From positions 73,905,689 through 73,969,688 of the forward strand of contig NC_044571.1 in assembly GCF_901933205.1 (NCBI RefSeq): 64,000 nucleotides of DNA, in the 5' to 3' direction. Below are positions 13,501-28,500 of this stretch, one piece after another (position 1 is the first letter of the stretch; each line of letters starts with the position of its first letter). The position numbers and the translations under genes were made by a program. Origin of the DNA: Camarhynchus parvulus. Taxonomy: Eukaryota; Chordata; Aves; Passeriformes; Thraupidae. The notes under the pieces were generated by a model, which had not been told where the DNA came from, searched no databases, and was given only the letters and a program-made list of their open reading frames with translations.

Positions 13501-16500
13501 TCTTTGAACAAGCAGCTACTCTTTTCAGTCCTTTTTTTTTTTTGGTTTTTTTTTTGTGTGAAAGAATGGTGATTCACTTTTTTTAGTTGCAGGTACAAAA
13601 ACAGTACCTTTTCTAACTGCCGCATTTACTAAGTGCAATGGTAATTATAACTGGACAAAGCTACAAATTTTGGGAAATGAGATTGTGTGCGGAAGTGGTT
13701 TACTTGCTCAAGTTCAAAGAATTCAATTATTATGATAAAAAAGATAGTTCTTCTCCTCACAGAAGAGAGCTAGATGTAGAAACTGTTCAGCTGATATTTT
13801 CTTTTGCATGTGTTTTCCGTTCTGGTGCTGTTAAACTCAATTGTCCATCTTCTTTGATATTTTAATTATATTTCTTAGCCAATGCAATTACTAAGCTGAC
13901 TCATTAGTAAACTGGGGATTACTTAGGCCTGCAAAACCATATAGCCTCTGCTTATTGACATAACTTATTTCCAAGTTCTTCTAAGATGACTTCTTAACTC
14001 CTGAGACTCTGTGTGTTTTGAAATAGTAAATAACCTGTCTTCCTGTTTCTAGCAGTCAGAAGTTGTTTTTTTTTGGTATTGTATTTTGTTGAAAGTTCTG
14101 GCTTTTGGAATGTTTCAGGTTTGGATTTGTGCAGCAGATACCTGTTGAGAGTAATTTATAAGCTGCTGCTTTCTTTTTCTTCTTAAAGTTTCAAGACTTT
14201 TAATCCATGTACTCTTTTGGTAATATTGTCAGTCACAAAAAGTAAATCTTTGAGGTGAAGCCTTGAATTAATAGGTGTTGCTGGTTCAGTTCCTCATCTT
14301 TCATGCTGAAAGTATGGCTTTTAAATTTTATCTTTTCTAAAGCACAGAGGAAGTCTCTTCAGCCTATAAATCAAAGTGTTTTGGACAGTTATGACACAGG
14401 TTAATTAAAAGTGCTGATTGGATGTCCAAGGGATCTCCCCAGAGAAAAGTCCATGAGCTAGTGTTTACTGGAAGTCACACTTAATAATGTGACTGCTTCA
14501 GAGTTTAATTTGAGACAAGATAAAAAGCAAATCAAAGCAATGTCTCAAGTCTCAGAAAGTTCAGACAGTGATTCAAGCACTAGCACCATTAAAAAAAAAA
14601 GCACATATGAATTAATAAACACCTTTTGTTCCCTTTTCTGAAGTAGTCTGCCTTGCTTTGAAGGATACAGCTTAAGGAGCAGTGGGAACTTAAACTTTGC
14701 ATGTTTTGTTTGTTGTAAAATTAAAGTAAATTCTGCTGAATTTTGGGGGTTTGGATTGGACATCTTGAAGATGAAGAAAAGCAACTCTAGTAATTTTCTC
14801 AGGACTGGAGAGATCTGGTGCTTAAAGAGGACACCATCTTCAAAGATTTCCCCTTCTTCAACTCCTACAGGGTTTAGCCATATCAATTAGTGAGTTCTGT
14901 CTCTAATAGCGGGAACCACTATCATGACTGTATTCTTATGTATCTTTTGTGTTAGGTATTTTACTTTTAGAGTTATTTGGTTTTAGTCTTTCCTAGGGTC
15001 AGAGAACAAACATCAAACTTCCTTGATGCTTCAAGGAAGAGAGAACAAACAGCAAAACTTCCTTGATGCTTCTTTGCAGTATTTTTTTGAATCTGTATTT
15101 AATAAATATAATAAAAATAATAAGTCGTATAAAAATAAAAATAAAAAGTTGTATGCTGAGTTTTTAATACCAACATTAAGGTACAATACTCTTTATTACC
15201 AGCTGTGGCTTCTCTAGAGGGACTTCATATTTTTAAAAGGTACCAGTTAATTTTCCATGGCATCTCTTCTGTATCATCCGTAAAATATTCAGATGCAAAG
15301 ATTGTACTGTGAGCAGACAAATATGGGAAAATAAGTAATCTTCAAGAGGTGGAAGGCCATTTGACAAACATAATAACTCAGAAATGGGTGATTTTGCAGA
15401 AGCTGAGAAGTAAAAGCTTGGCCAAAGCCAGAAAGAAGAATTAGATTAGGTTAAAATAACTCTTTCTGTTTCTCTTTCCCTTTTTTTTTTCCTGCTTATA
15501 CCTGCTACTGACTATTGACTGTTTTTTCATGCTGGGAGAATGTTCACAGATAGTGCTTTTCATTTCAGTTGTTCCCAAAAGTTAAAGGAAACAAACCTCA
15601 TAAAAATTTGATTCTAGGTCTTTGGTTTCAGAGCAACTTAAGTCTGTAAATACATTTTTATAATACATTGTTTTCAATTATTTTGCCAGTAGACACATAT
15701 GTACAAGTACAGTAGGTTTATCATACTGAATTACACAGGTGAATACTGCACTGTTTTTCTGTGGCTTTAGTGCAGCTGCTGTTTTACAGATCATCAAAGG
15801 ATGTGCTGCCCCAGGTCCTTAGTGAAGAGGAGATGAACAGACTGGGAGCTAGGATTGTGAAAGCAGAACTCATGGGAGACACGGTAATGGCTCTGAAAAG
15901 CTGTCATGATTTAATGCAGTTTTTTTCAAAGCTCACAGAGATTTAATTGTTTGGGTGTGTTTTTTAAAAGGGTATTGATTCAAGCAAATAAAGACTTGCA
16001 AAATTTGGTAGGATTTGAAGATACTGCTTTTGCAGTAATTTCTGTTTTAAATGCAGTAGTTCGCAGACTCAAATAGAGGATTCAGGACCCTGGGCTTTCT
16101 AGGATAAGCAGCGTATCTAAGCCAGTTGTTCTCTGCCCTTTTTATAGTATTTATTATCTTTTTATAAAAAATGGAGCCGGTGAAAACTACAAAGCTCCCT
16201 GTATTTGTTATAAGGTAAACAGTGTCTGGAGCTCTGCTTATTTCATCAGCTTTGTCGCACGTAGGTGCTTGTGGTCCATAGCTCTGCTGTATAAGCAGGC
16301 TTATTAATTGTGATATGGAAATTGTAAAACTGAAAGGAATAGCATATGCCATTGCAGCCAGCTCTGCACTGAGAACAGCTGTGAAATGCCGTGTGGTCCT
16401 GCCCTGATTGAGGTTGGTCTGTGGAGCTGGGAGAAACAGCTGCATATTTAATGTGTAAACATTTTATTTCAGCCAGCTACCTGAAGGAACAAGAATTTCA

Positions 16501-19500
16501 CTCTTCAGCAACACAAAATTTGGAGGTTTATGTATTTTATTTAGTACATTAAACATGGCTATAATGAGTTAATTCCCTTCAGTAGTACTGTCTGGAAGCT
16601 TCAGTTATAACAAGGTCAGAGTCTGTTAGTTTTTAAGCTGTGTTTTTCAAGTGCTTGGCTCTGAATAGCTACTCTTAAGGAACTATTTTCATATTTTTTA
16701 GAAGCAAATGCTATCACTGTGGGCTTTTGTATTGATTTTTTAAGATTAATTTTTACTGCACCTGTTTAGTTTGCCTCTTGTGACATAATATTTGCACCAA
16801 AATCTGCATCTTTAAGGAATAATAAATAAATATTTATTTATAGTAATATACAAAACATGTTAAGTCTCCAAGTGGTAATTAAATATTTCTCAAGAGCTAT
16901 CGATTCTTTGATTGGTGGAAAGTTTTAGTATGTTTTGTCATTATTGCTGGATTAGGACATGGTGTTGATCCTTGTTAAAGCCCCTATCAGATAATTCAAA
17001 TTTTGTTAGGAGAAAGTGTCCATTTTACAAATATTTTCTTTTCCAACGAATTTTATGTTATGAATTCTTTTCTCACAGGCTTTAGACATAGATGTGGGTA
17101 TGTAGCTTTAAACATTTGAACAGCTATACCTTATCTAGAAATCATGTCCATTTTAAATGTTATTATCCTCAAAGGTGAATTAAAAGTTACTTGAAGCAAT
17201 GTATTTCCTACTAAGGTACAGTGTTAATGATTTAAATAGATGTGTTCATATGTTAATCTCTAGATTTCTTAGTAGATACTAAAAACATACACTAGTGAGG
17301 AAAAATATGTTTATGAAAGTAATTATGATAGGGTTGTGAGGGACTGGTGTCTACCATATACTATCTATGCACTATCTATAAGCTGTCTATATGAAAGTAA
17401 TTATGATAGGGTTGTGAGGGACTGGTGTCTACCATATACTATCTATGCACTATCTATAAGCTGTCTATAAGCCATCTATACACTAATTGCTAAAGTACTG
17501 TGGAGGGGAAGGGTTTCCAAGGACTGATGGAAAGCAGCAAAAATTTGTAAACTTTTTTTTCTAATTCTGCTCAGCTTCAGTAGCATTGCCTAAACAAGAC
17601 TTCAGGCAAAAATCTGTCTTTTTCTTTTCAAACTGATGGAAACTGAATGCAAGTGACTTGATGAAAAATATACATGTATTCTGTGGAGACAGTGTAATTC
17701 ATTTAATATTGGATCATTTTGTTTTGTTTTGACCCAAATCATGTGGCAGAAACCAGTACTACAATTTATTATTATTTTTATAGATACAATTTTCTATATA
17801 TGCACTCTGAATCAACCTAGTTAAAAAAAACCCTAAAACCAAACAACAACAATTAAAATAATAAAATAGCTAATATAATATATAATAGCCTTGTGGCATT
17901 TTAAATATTTTTCATGGTCTTTCTCTAATCAGATTGAAAATGCAGCTTGTTTAAGCAAGTTCATCCCCACACACCAGAACAGATGATTATGTAACAGCAT
18001 GTTCTGGTGGCTGGAGCTTGAGGTTGGCCATGTGGGCCAAATGAATTCTGAATCTATTTTTGTCACTGATTTGCTGCCTGGTGCTGATCAAATGACTTAA
18101 TTTTGGGTGGCAAGTATGGACATGATGGCTGGAGTCCAGTCAGTGAAACTGACAAAGGGGTTAGAGTATAAATGGTTCTATTCTTTACAGGCTGATAGGC
18201 TGGCAATTCCTTGAAATCCAAGATATTCTGAAATACTTCTATTTAGTTAATAGTCAGATGGTTAAGGGAGCACAGGAGCATCAAAACCAATTTGCACAGG
18301 ACTGTAAACTGTTCTTACGTCTTGTACACTATAATTTTCTACCTCTTGTACACTATAATTCTCAAAATAAGATCTGAAGTGCAGGATTTGGACATGGAGT
18401 GTAGAGAGCTGTGAAACTTCATAGCAAAAATTTCGGAGAGATACTTCCCTAGACCCTTAGAGCTGATGTATGTGTGTAAAGGTGTGTATGTGTGTGTGTA
18501 CAAGAAAAAAAAAGCATAGGGTGTGTTCAAGCTTCCTTATTTAGCTTCCTATACATAAAGTAATACCTATGCTTAGTTATGCAAAGCATTTATTAGTAGA
18601 ACTTAATAATGCTTAAGAATACATTTTCTGGTCTTTTTATGGGCAATGCTTGTTCCTATACTTCAGATGCCTCTATTCTGAACATTTTTTTCATGTTATA
18701 TCCTATAAAGAGTTGTGTGAATTATATTGACATTTTCTTCACTATTTTGTGTCATTATAGTTAAAAATGCTATATCAAAACACACAAAAATGAAATGAAT
18801 AGTTCATTTTGATATAAAAATATCCTAAGAGTTTTAGATAGCTAAACTAATGGAGTACTATCACCTTCATTGAAGGATTTAGCTTCAGAACTTCAAGCAA
18901 AACTTGACAGTGCTCGCAAGTTGAGAGAGACTCAGGGACAGATTCCAGCAAAGGCTGGCAGAGAGGTAAGTGGGAAAATTTTTTCTTTTCTTTGCACTAA
19001 TGTTATATGTATGATACAGGTTACAGCTGAATTAGAGAACATCAGATGTACTCAGGAACATTAGAAAGTGTGACTTCAGGTGAGTGACTGTCCAAATTGA
19101 ATTGTACTTTTTGTTGGTAAACAAAACTTTGTCCATGGAAGTTTAGCAAATTCAATGGTTTTTTTTTACTCATAATATTTCCTCAGCAAGGATATATATT
19201 TTCCATTAAAAATGAAACTGGTATGTGCTGGCTGTTACATGACTGCTGTCTCTGAAGAAGCTGGCACTTCAAATGTTATTCCTTTTGAAGGGTGGTATTT
19301 AAGAAATGTAAGAAAGCTTCTTCTGTAGCAACACTGATATAAGAAAACAGGGCTAATACCTTAAGTTATGAGCTCTGTCCTCATGTTGGAGAGGAAACTT
19401 TCAGATAAAAACTAATGTTCGTGTTCAATTTGACCCCAATTCCACAGTAAAAACTCAGGTGCTAGTGAGTTGAGTTTTAAAAGCCACTAAACTTTTTTGT

Positions 19501-22500
19501 CCTAAAAAGCTTCATGTGAGACCTCATAAGCCAACTAGTATTTGTCCAGTCTTTAGAAGACAAATTAAACTGAATTACTGTGTGTGGTCTCTGCCTGACT
19601 ACCTTATGATGATAGTATTTAAGTCTCACACCTGAATTCACAACAATTCAAAATTACAAAAGCTCTGTGTAGGTAGATTCTGCTTCATTGCAGTGCAGTT
19701 CTTTGGCATGTTTTTCATATATGTAAAAAAACCCCTAAATAAAGCAGACTGGAGTTGTGTAATTACACAGGAAAAAATCCATTTAGATTTTAACATTGGG
19801 AATTAAAGAGCATGTTGTGGGTGAGCCTCACAAGTGTTGGTGGACACCTATTCCTTAGGTACTGAGTTATGGATAACAATTTTGGTTAGATCTGGTCTTC
19901 AACCATATTCTGATTTTTATCTTAATTTTTAATTAGAGCATTTTTACAACTAACAGTCATTACAAAAATACCAGATGTAAATATTTATGAATATCCTTTG
20001 CCTGTGCCTCTTTCCTGGCTTCTTCTAGTCTGTATTAAGTGGTGTTTGAGTGTCAGAAGTCCATCAGAGCTTACAGTTGCTCTGTCCTAAGCCCTGTCTT
20101 TGTGATGCCAGGCTATTTTTACTGATTTTACAGCTTTGAATTGGTTTTGACTAGTGGGACACAAGGAGGATGTGTTTGGTACTCCTGTGTACCAAGGGCC
20201 AGCTATGTCACACTGTGTGTCAGCAGCCCAGATGTTCAGAAGCCATCCCATAGCACAAGGGAAGCTGCTTTGTGAAGGGCTGTTTGGCTCTGCGTGATTC
20301 AGCTTTCTTGTGGCATAGACCACCCAAGTGCCAGCCTCAGCCACTTCACACAGGCGTACTCCAAGTGAGGTACTTGAGGCAGTTGCCACAGAAATGGTTT
20401 TCCGAACAGATATCCTATTGATCCCACAGTTTGATAGCTGTGCCTCCATTACCAGTAACAAGCATGAAGCATTTTGTTTCAGGCAGGTCTGTCTCTGCTT
20501 CTGCTGAGCAGCATGGCTAGTGTCGTGCTGGGTGGTCCTGAAGTGTGGCTTTACCTTATTTCAGTTTCTGTTGGGAGAGCTGGGGAGATAAATCAGGAAG
20601 CAGTGAAGGCAATTTTGAATGCATCTCCCTAGGAAGTTTTTTTTCTTAATTAATTTGACACAGATCAATTTCTCAATTCTGTTCCCTGTGTGACTGAGTG
20701 AAGACTTACACTAGTGTAAGGGGGTGTATGAATCGCTGGGGTTTCTACAGAGGACAGGATCAATTCTTTTGATAGTGGTGCTAGTTTATTCTGCCTTAAA
20801 GTGATCAAGAAACTACAGACTGAAGGGACTATAAAGTGTTAGCTTAAATCCTATTTTAATTTTGTATCATTTTATTTTGTTTGTCCGTGGGAGTAGAGGC
20901 AAATATAGCTTTTACAGTGAGACTTAGTGACTAGTTTTGTAATTTTTTTGACTTAGACAAGAATTCTACCCCAAGCAATCTCAAAAATGTGGTTGTGAAG
21001 TACAGTTTTCAAAAACTGTTGTTTGGAGTTTAAAAACATTGTGTTTCTCAGCTGGTATACTTCACTATGTCTCAGCTTGGGTAGAACTCCTCTGTTGTTC
21101 ACTACAGGCTGCCTTAAATATGTAACCCTATGAATTTTAGTATGAATACAGTTAAATTATCTGTTAATGGAATTTGGGGTCTTAATGGGTATTGTAGTTA
21201 AATGCTTGAGCCACATTTAGGTTGTGCTTATTTTATCTTTGAGTAGGAGGCAACCTTCAGGGTCTATGGAAATCAAAAAACTTTTGATTTCATATGGGAT
21301 AGAATGAAATTGTGCTTATTTTCAGATGCTTATTGTCTAATTTGTCATGGGCATTTTGAGAAAGCAAAACTGCACTTTGAGTCCTGGTGAAACTCTGTGA
21401 AGAGAAGGCTGCTGTACCATAGAGTTTCTGAGTTGGGATAGGTGATGAAAATGATACCTATTGAATGCAAGGAGACAGCAGAAAATTGTGGAGACTTCAG
21501 CATTTACAAAACAACTTCCATGTGTTCATAGTTTACCGCTTAAATACAGTTTGTGTTTCTGTTCTGAAAGTGCTACACAACCCTAGATTTTGTTGCATTG
21601 ATTATGAGGATGTCACCTCTGCCATTGTCAGTACCAGTCACAACTGATGTAATTTATACTTTTATTCAGTATTTTTATTTAACAAACTCTGTCTGGAACA
21701 GTGGAACTCCTGTGGGGCACATAATTTGCAGCGGGTTTTGCTACTACAAAAATGGGAATGTACAAATTTAAATGAGGAAGAGGAAGAATATAGAATATAT
21801 CCTTTGGAAGGTACTTATCATGAACATCTGGTCCAACAACATGGTGGTGGATGAATATAGTATAAGAGTATGCATCTTTTAAAAGTGTTTTCAATCCCAA
21901 ATGAAGTATGGCTTAGAAGAAAAGCTTCTCAACCCTAAGCTTTTTTCTGTATTCCATAGAACATAATTAGTATGCAGGAAACAGAAAGTAGTTTCTGCTG
22001 AGCAAATGCTAGAGACAGTTTTCAATAATGATGAATTGCATTTGAAAGACAAAAATCAATACAAAATTGAATGAAAGCTGGAAGGTGGTACTTTAATCAG
22101 AATAACATGGTAGGGTATAGTGTCACTGATTATTTAAAAGAAGAGAGTTCTGAAAAATAGAAACAGCTATAGGCTTTTCTGTTATGCATTTGAGAATATA
22201 TAGGGAAAATATGAATTATTTAATCACAGAAAATCTTCATTTGAATAACTGAATTTTCTGTGGAAGTCCTTCAGCCTTTGCTCTAGTATGAGTCTTTTTC
22301 TACTGAAGAGTATTCAGTGCTTCTGTGAAGCCTCTTGGGCATAGAAGATATCCGTAGAGTAAGACTTGAATTTTGGCAGGCACAGCATTTCACTTTACAG
22401 TGGCTGACATGGTGCTGCTTCAAAGGAGGAAATGTTTTCTAGGCTACCTGTTGCATCTGTGAGAGTAACAGACTCCAGGCCATTGCTTGTATATCTCAGG

Positions 22501-25500
22501 AGGAGAAGATTTATAGTGCAAGGAAAAGTTAATTTGGTGAGTTTTATGGCATAAGTGGGACTCATCTTTTACTGAATACATTTCATAATATTAAGAACTC
22601 CATGTACTTTGAGCACTTCTGCTATTTTTATTTAATTATTCTTCTTGAATATAAATAATAAGGTTGATTATGTTTCCAACACCTCCTGCCTGAACACAAA
22701 TTTTGATGTATTGAAGTTCTGATATTTAATTTGGATTCCTGAGATTCATTAGACTCCAGACTGAGGGAGAATTCTAGGGAAACTAGCTCACTATAAATAA
22801 TATTTTTAAAAATTCTTTTTGAAGAACTAACACTGGTTTTTAGAAAAGAAACTGAATAAAACAGCTTGGCTTAAATCTCAAATTCTACTTGTCTGAATGC
22901 GGCCTACAGAGAAGCCAGAGAGGGACTCTTCGTTAGGAGCTGTAGTGACAGGACAAGGAGTAATGGGTGCAAATTGAAAGAGACAAAATTTGGGTTAGAT
23001 ATTAGAAAGAATGTTTTACTGTGAGGGTGGTGAGGCACTGGAACAGTGAGGTTGTGGATGGCCCAGTCCTGGCAGTGTTCTAAGGCCAGGTTGGACAAGG
23101 TCTTGAGCAACTTTGTCTAGTGGGAGGTCCTGCCTATGGCAGGGGGTTGAGACTAGATGATCTTTAATGTCCCTTCCAAACGCTTAATATTCTCTGATCC
23201 TATAAAATTGCATCCATTGCATCCCATTGTGTATAGTTCTGCCTTAGGAGAGACAGGATGGAACATGCTGGATCTTTACCCGGAGAAATGATTTGCTGCA
23301 CAGTTACTATCCTGAGACAAGTAAACCATGTGGCATTAGGAGTGAGAGGAATCAGATGTGGAACAAGCCTGAAATAATGTTCTCTTGGTTTCAGTAACAA
23401 TAATGGGGAAAACAAGAATGTATGTTTATTTTTCATATGTTTTCAAGATTGACCTGTTCACAAATAGCTTAAAAATGGCAGTGATTCCTTGGAGAAAGAG
23501 ACAGTTATCTCAAAGTCAGGTGGTGTGTGTGGACATGTGTGTTTGTGTATATGTGTGTATACATGTAAAATTTAGATAGTGATTAGTACTCCAGAGTAGG
23601 AAATGAAAGAAAGAGGGAAAAGAATGCTTCTGATGTGTGGGGGTTTTTATTTAAAAAGAAACCAAGCCAGTGCTAAGCAAACACAAAGCAAAAGCCAAAT
23701 CACCCTGAAAATTGATGTTCAAAATTGCAGGTGTACCAGGTTGTTAAATTTTAGGTTTGGGAATTGAGACTATAAACACAGATATTCTTCTGCAATGAAA
23801 ATATTTGGTTGTCAAAATTTACCGATAATACGTTTTCATAACTTTCATTCTGACTTAACCAATGCAGAATCTAAATACAGCTGTAGGATAGACTTACCCT
23901 ATATATACAGAATACTTCAAAAATTATTTTAAATTACTTGGCGTAAAAGTACAGCTGAGACGCTTGTGCAAAAACTAGAGGGCTGGGGATTACTGATCCT
24001 CACTAAATGCACAGTGAAAATCTGAGATTTTATTTGAAACTTCAGATGGTGGGGAGATACAGCAACAGATGGCTCATGGCCTGTTTACTCTCAGATGTTT
24101 TCAGCTCATCATAATTCCTGATTCCTGCTGTTCCATCACACTTGAATCTTGTTTGCAAGATGGCTGTGCCATTCTTTCTCCAGCAAAAGTTTGTGTTTTC
24201 CCTATAGACTTGACTAGCTCTAAATGTAGCACAGAATAATGAAAGGAGTATGAACTGCAGAATAGCTTTCATATCATTAGTGCATACTTTTAAAAAATAG
24301 TAGGTGTATGCTGTTATTGATTAGTTTATTTGCTGAACATTCTTGTTGATGTCAGTAAGAGTGTATTACACAATTATTTAAGACAAAGACATATTAAGTC
24401 AAAGTTTTATCTTCCTGAATGTAATTCATAGGAATGTGGCTTTTGCAATTAAAACATGTTGGAAAAATTGTATCAGTAAGTAAATGATGTAAAATATCTT
24501 ACCATTTCAGTGCACCTAAAAAGTGTAAAAGGGCAGAATGACTAAAACTTCTTAGAATCCAAACTGAGAATACAAAAACTTCCAAGTATGCTTGAACACC
24601 AGAGACAAAAACCACATCCAAGTGTCATGCAGCGCTTGTAACTGATGGTACCATTTTTTCTGGCTGTGTTAACACCATCTTAAATTTCTACCTATTTTTA
24701 CTGCTGTATTTACCTTTTCACTGTGTTAAATCAGTTGATAAGATGAGATAGCAATCTGTGGATTTAAGAACCAACATGCTTCAATACTTCTCTTTTTTCT
24801 TATGGTCTGAGTATATATGTTTTGTGTCAGATGTTCTTGCTGTAAAAACAAGCCATCTAGTCATTACAGTTTTTACAGATTTTCTTACCTCTCATACCTA
24901 CAGTGGCTCGTTGATGTGGCTAAGTGACTAACCATTTCAAAGTGTAGCTAACAATTTATAGTATCAAACAATATTTAGAGCTTTTTTTAAGGTTTTATTT
25001 TCAAGGCTATGTGGTTTCCTGAAATCCAGGATATTATTTTAAAATTAGACTTAATTGCTTTGGTTTTCTCCATTTCTAGGTGCATCAATGGACAGATACA
25101 TTACAAGCTGCTGTAAGTTATATGTTACTAGTTGCAGTTTTACTTCCACAGGCTGGCAGTATGACTTAATGAATTTGGTTCTAGATTTGTGTGTGTGGCC
25201 ATTGTACTCAAGAGATGATATTCTGATCACCCTGTCTTAAAGATGCTCTAAGAAAATAAGTACTGAGCAGAAATAGAAGGATTTGTGCGTGCAGGGCTAA
25301 TGTCAGAGATATTCATTGTGAAAAGGAGATTAATGAAGATTAATAAACTGCTTATTCTGAGTAATAAACAGTTTAGCCAAAATAACCTTTTTGTAATATA
25401 AGGACAAAGAATTGCTGAATTTTAAGGAGCAACTGACTTTATATCAATAAGAACAAATTAAGTTTTTTACTTACTGTGTTAGTAATCGGTGTCACTCACT

Positions 25501-28500
25501 TACTGGCAGAAAAAAAGTATAGAGACCTAATCCTTTTCCATGGTTTGGAGTTTTTGGGATTTTTGTTTAGTCCAGTGTTTTACACACAAACCAAGCACTA
25601 CCTGATACAGATGCTCTTCTGTAGAATAGTTCACCGTTGTGTTGCAGGCTGCATTAGATTTTCTAATGCTTCTCTTCACTGTTAAACACAAGGGCCTAAT
25701 TATGGCAGTGCAACTTTCTGATCTTGTAAAACCTTTTAAAAATCCCATTACTGTGTTAGCACCTTTTGAATGTGTAATAGTGACTCATCAATATATTTAT
25801 GAAGTCTTTCTTGAAATACTAAATTTTTAACCTAGTTTTTAGAAGTTTGCTTTTGCTTTCCTTCCTCATGCTGCTAATTCTCTTAGTCTTATCTTTTTTC
25901 TACTTTAAGAAACCCAGATCGAAGATACAACATGTATACAGTGGACTGCTGTTATAGGCCTCTGACCATTTTAATTTCATCTTCCTGTGAGATGCAAACC
26001 TCAGTTTTGCCATAGAGAATGGTTAACCTACTGATTTTTATAAGCATTACATTGGAGGCTACAGTGCCACTATTCACGGCAAATGTTAGAGCCTGAAGGG
26101 CAGCTTAGATGCTTTCAAACCTGTTACGTGGGGACTCCAAGTTGAGAATGAGTCCTGAATATGAGACATGGTGCCCCTAGGACTAGCCAGCACTGAAGGA
26201 GGCAGATGCTCTTTCTACTCAGGATTTACCCGTCCTTTTGCTAACTGGTGGTTGTGTCTGAGTGCGAGTTGAGAGTCTAAGAGAAGGGTAACTGGAGTGG
26301 GAGGAGAAGGAGCAATGGAAGTGAACAGGAGAGAGTAGATGGGAGAAAGAGCTGAGTCCAGCACTCTGAGAAGTGCTAAATAAGTTTTGGATGCTTACTG
26401 ATACTATAACGTAAGGACAGACTTTTCCAGTAGAGGAATAAGACAATATTCAAAGCATTTCCTTTTGCCAGAGACTGTAGGGGAAAGGAAACAGGTGGCA
26501 TGCTTAATGCAGCATCTGATTTAACAAAGCTAGCATTTGGTTGTAGAGGCTAGTTGCTTGCTAAAGACTGTTCCTTTGTTATTCCTTTATTACACTGTGC
26601 TTGTGCCACTTGAATGTAGCTCTCAGCAAACATGTGCAGAAAGCTTTCAAATCATGCAGCATCCAGCTTTTTTGTTGGCTCAGTAATTAAAAAATTTTTT
26701 TTTAACTTTAGTTGTTCCCTACCCTACAATACACTGACTATTAAAATATATTTTATTCCCTATAGCTATTAGCATTGAAAACTGAGTGGATCTTATCTCA
26801 GATGCTTGGTCTGACTACTTCATTTGTTCACCTCACTACTTCATTTGCTCCTCAAATTAAGCTGTGCACCTGATGTGGCAGAGGATTACCACTTCCTCCT
26901 GCTGGATTATGGAATAAGGATAATCTCTGGAGAGTTCAAAATTCTTATTCAGATCTGTATCTTATTATTTATGTATTTAATTTAAAGCTTTTATCTTTCA
27001 GAACCAGACTTGTCTGCTTGTTTTGTTCAGTTGAGTCTTAATTGCTGTATAGCAGTTTGTACATTTGGTGGGAACAACTGTGTACTTTGCATATTTAATT
27101 GGCCTGAAGTAAAAAAGTCATGTTCCTTAATTAATGGCAACAAACAATTCCTCACTCATTCTGGAAATAGACCCTATTTTTATTCATTTCAGACTGTAAA
27201 TTATATTGTTTGTTTAGCAATCATCACAAGATTTAGGGATAGTGACTGAGCCTCTTCTCCAGTTTCAATTTTAACATTTAACAATAGGTATATTAAAAGT
27301 ACTTTAATATATGTTTTTAAACTTATTATTGTACTTAACAGAAATATTATTTATCTGATCATAATTATTAATGAGTATTTATTATATCACAGTGACCACA
27401 TTGTGTTACCATATACCATGTCATATACTCATGGCAATACAAGTGGAAAGAAAATACCAAAAGATAAAAAGAGAACATTAAGTAACTCTTGCAGTTAGAT
27501 TGATATCCACACTCCTTTGAAAAAGTCTATTACTTCTGTGAGTGGTGGATTTTTCCTGCAAAGGCTCTTTCTCAGTATGGTGTAATTCTTCAAGTGTAGA
27601 GGAAGTCTAGTCTTTATTTTGCTTGTGTGAACTTGTCCATTACAAATGTTAGATACATTGCTCCAGAATTCCCAGGATCAGCCTTTGGCACATTTTAAAG
27701 CTTTTTATTATATTGGGTGATTTCCATTATTTTTGTACTGAGACCTATTTAAGGGATATAGTATATACTGAAGGATGTGGACATTATATGTTAGCATTCT
27801 TTTTTGGAAGCTCTAGTGAAAATCATTACTTCATGGCAGCTTACTAAAAAAACTCCTTTTACTGATATTTCAGTTTAAAGATTATTTCTAAAGTTCTAGT
27901 TTTTTTTTTCTTTTTAATTTCAAAAAGTGCAGTTGACTAAAATACAGTTAATTAATATATTATTCAAATGTCGCCTTCTGATAAAGCTGTAACCACTTGA
28001 GCATCTTTTTCTACCAGAAAGCTTTTTGTTTCTGATGTGTTTAGAAATAGCTTTACTAATTATTGTTAGTAAGATTCTACTAAAAATCCATTTTTGTGTG
28101 AATACAATTAACTTTCTGTTATGCTATATTTTTAAGTCAGTTCTATTTAGATAGGGTTTTGAGTTTTGAAGGATGTTTTTACCTCTAATAACATCTTTAA
28201 TCTTCTGAATAATCATGTTTGGCTTGCATCCATTGAATTCATTTTGATTCCTGGTATGCATTTGCTGTTAGTCTCTAACATGACTTCACATTGGTCTTCA
28301 TACTGTCCATAGTTATTTTATCCTTTTATCTGCTTCCTTTAATCTCTCTTTGAAGGACAATTTTGATTTCTTTGTACTTTGTATTCTAAAGCTAAAAATT
28401 ACTATAATTTTTTGCCTTTTTTCCCCCTCTGGAATACTGAATCTAAATTCATTATAGTCAGTATTACATGCTTTGTGTCAGGACTCAGGACTCTTGGAAA

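Larger units (their letters stand above)
15884..18875 (+). other. intron 9
   Basis: The 3.0-kb intron holds the perfect 78-bp tandem duplication at 17312 and a 24-bp-spaced duplication at 18320. A minus-strand frame of 132 codons (16047-16445) has no family resemblance. No recognisable transposon otherwise. Confidence 0.6.

Noticed and set aside
16047..16445. 132-codon minus-strand frame in intron 9
   Set aside because: No recognisable domain, and length within chance expectation for this much sequence.
20087..20461. 124-codon minus-strand frame in intron 10
   Set aside because: No family resemblance and no supporting splice or promoter signal.
25077..25240. Possible extra exon after a good acceptor (ccatttctag) in intron 10
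   Set aside because: Exons 10 and 11 join directly in the mammalian protein, and this peptide matches nothing in the family.
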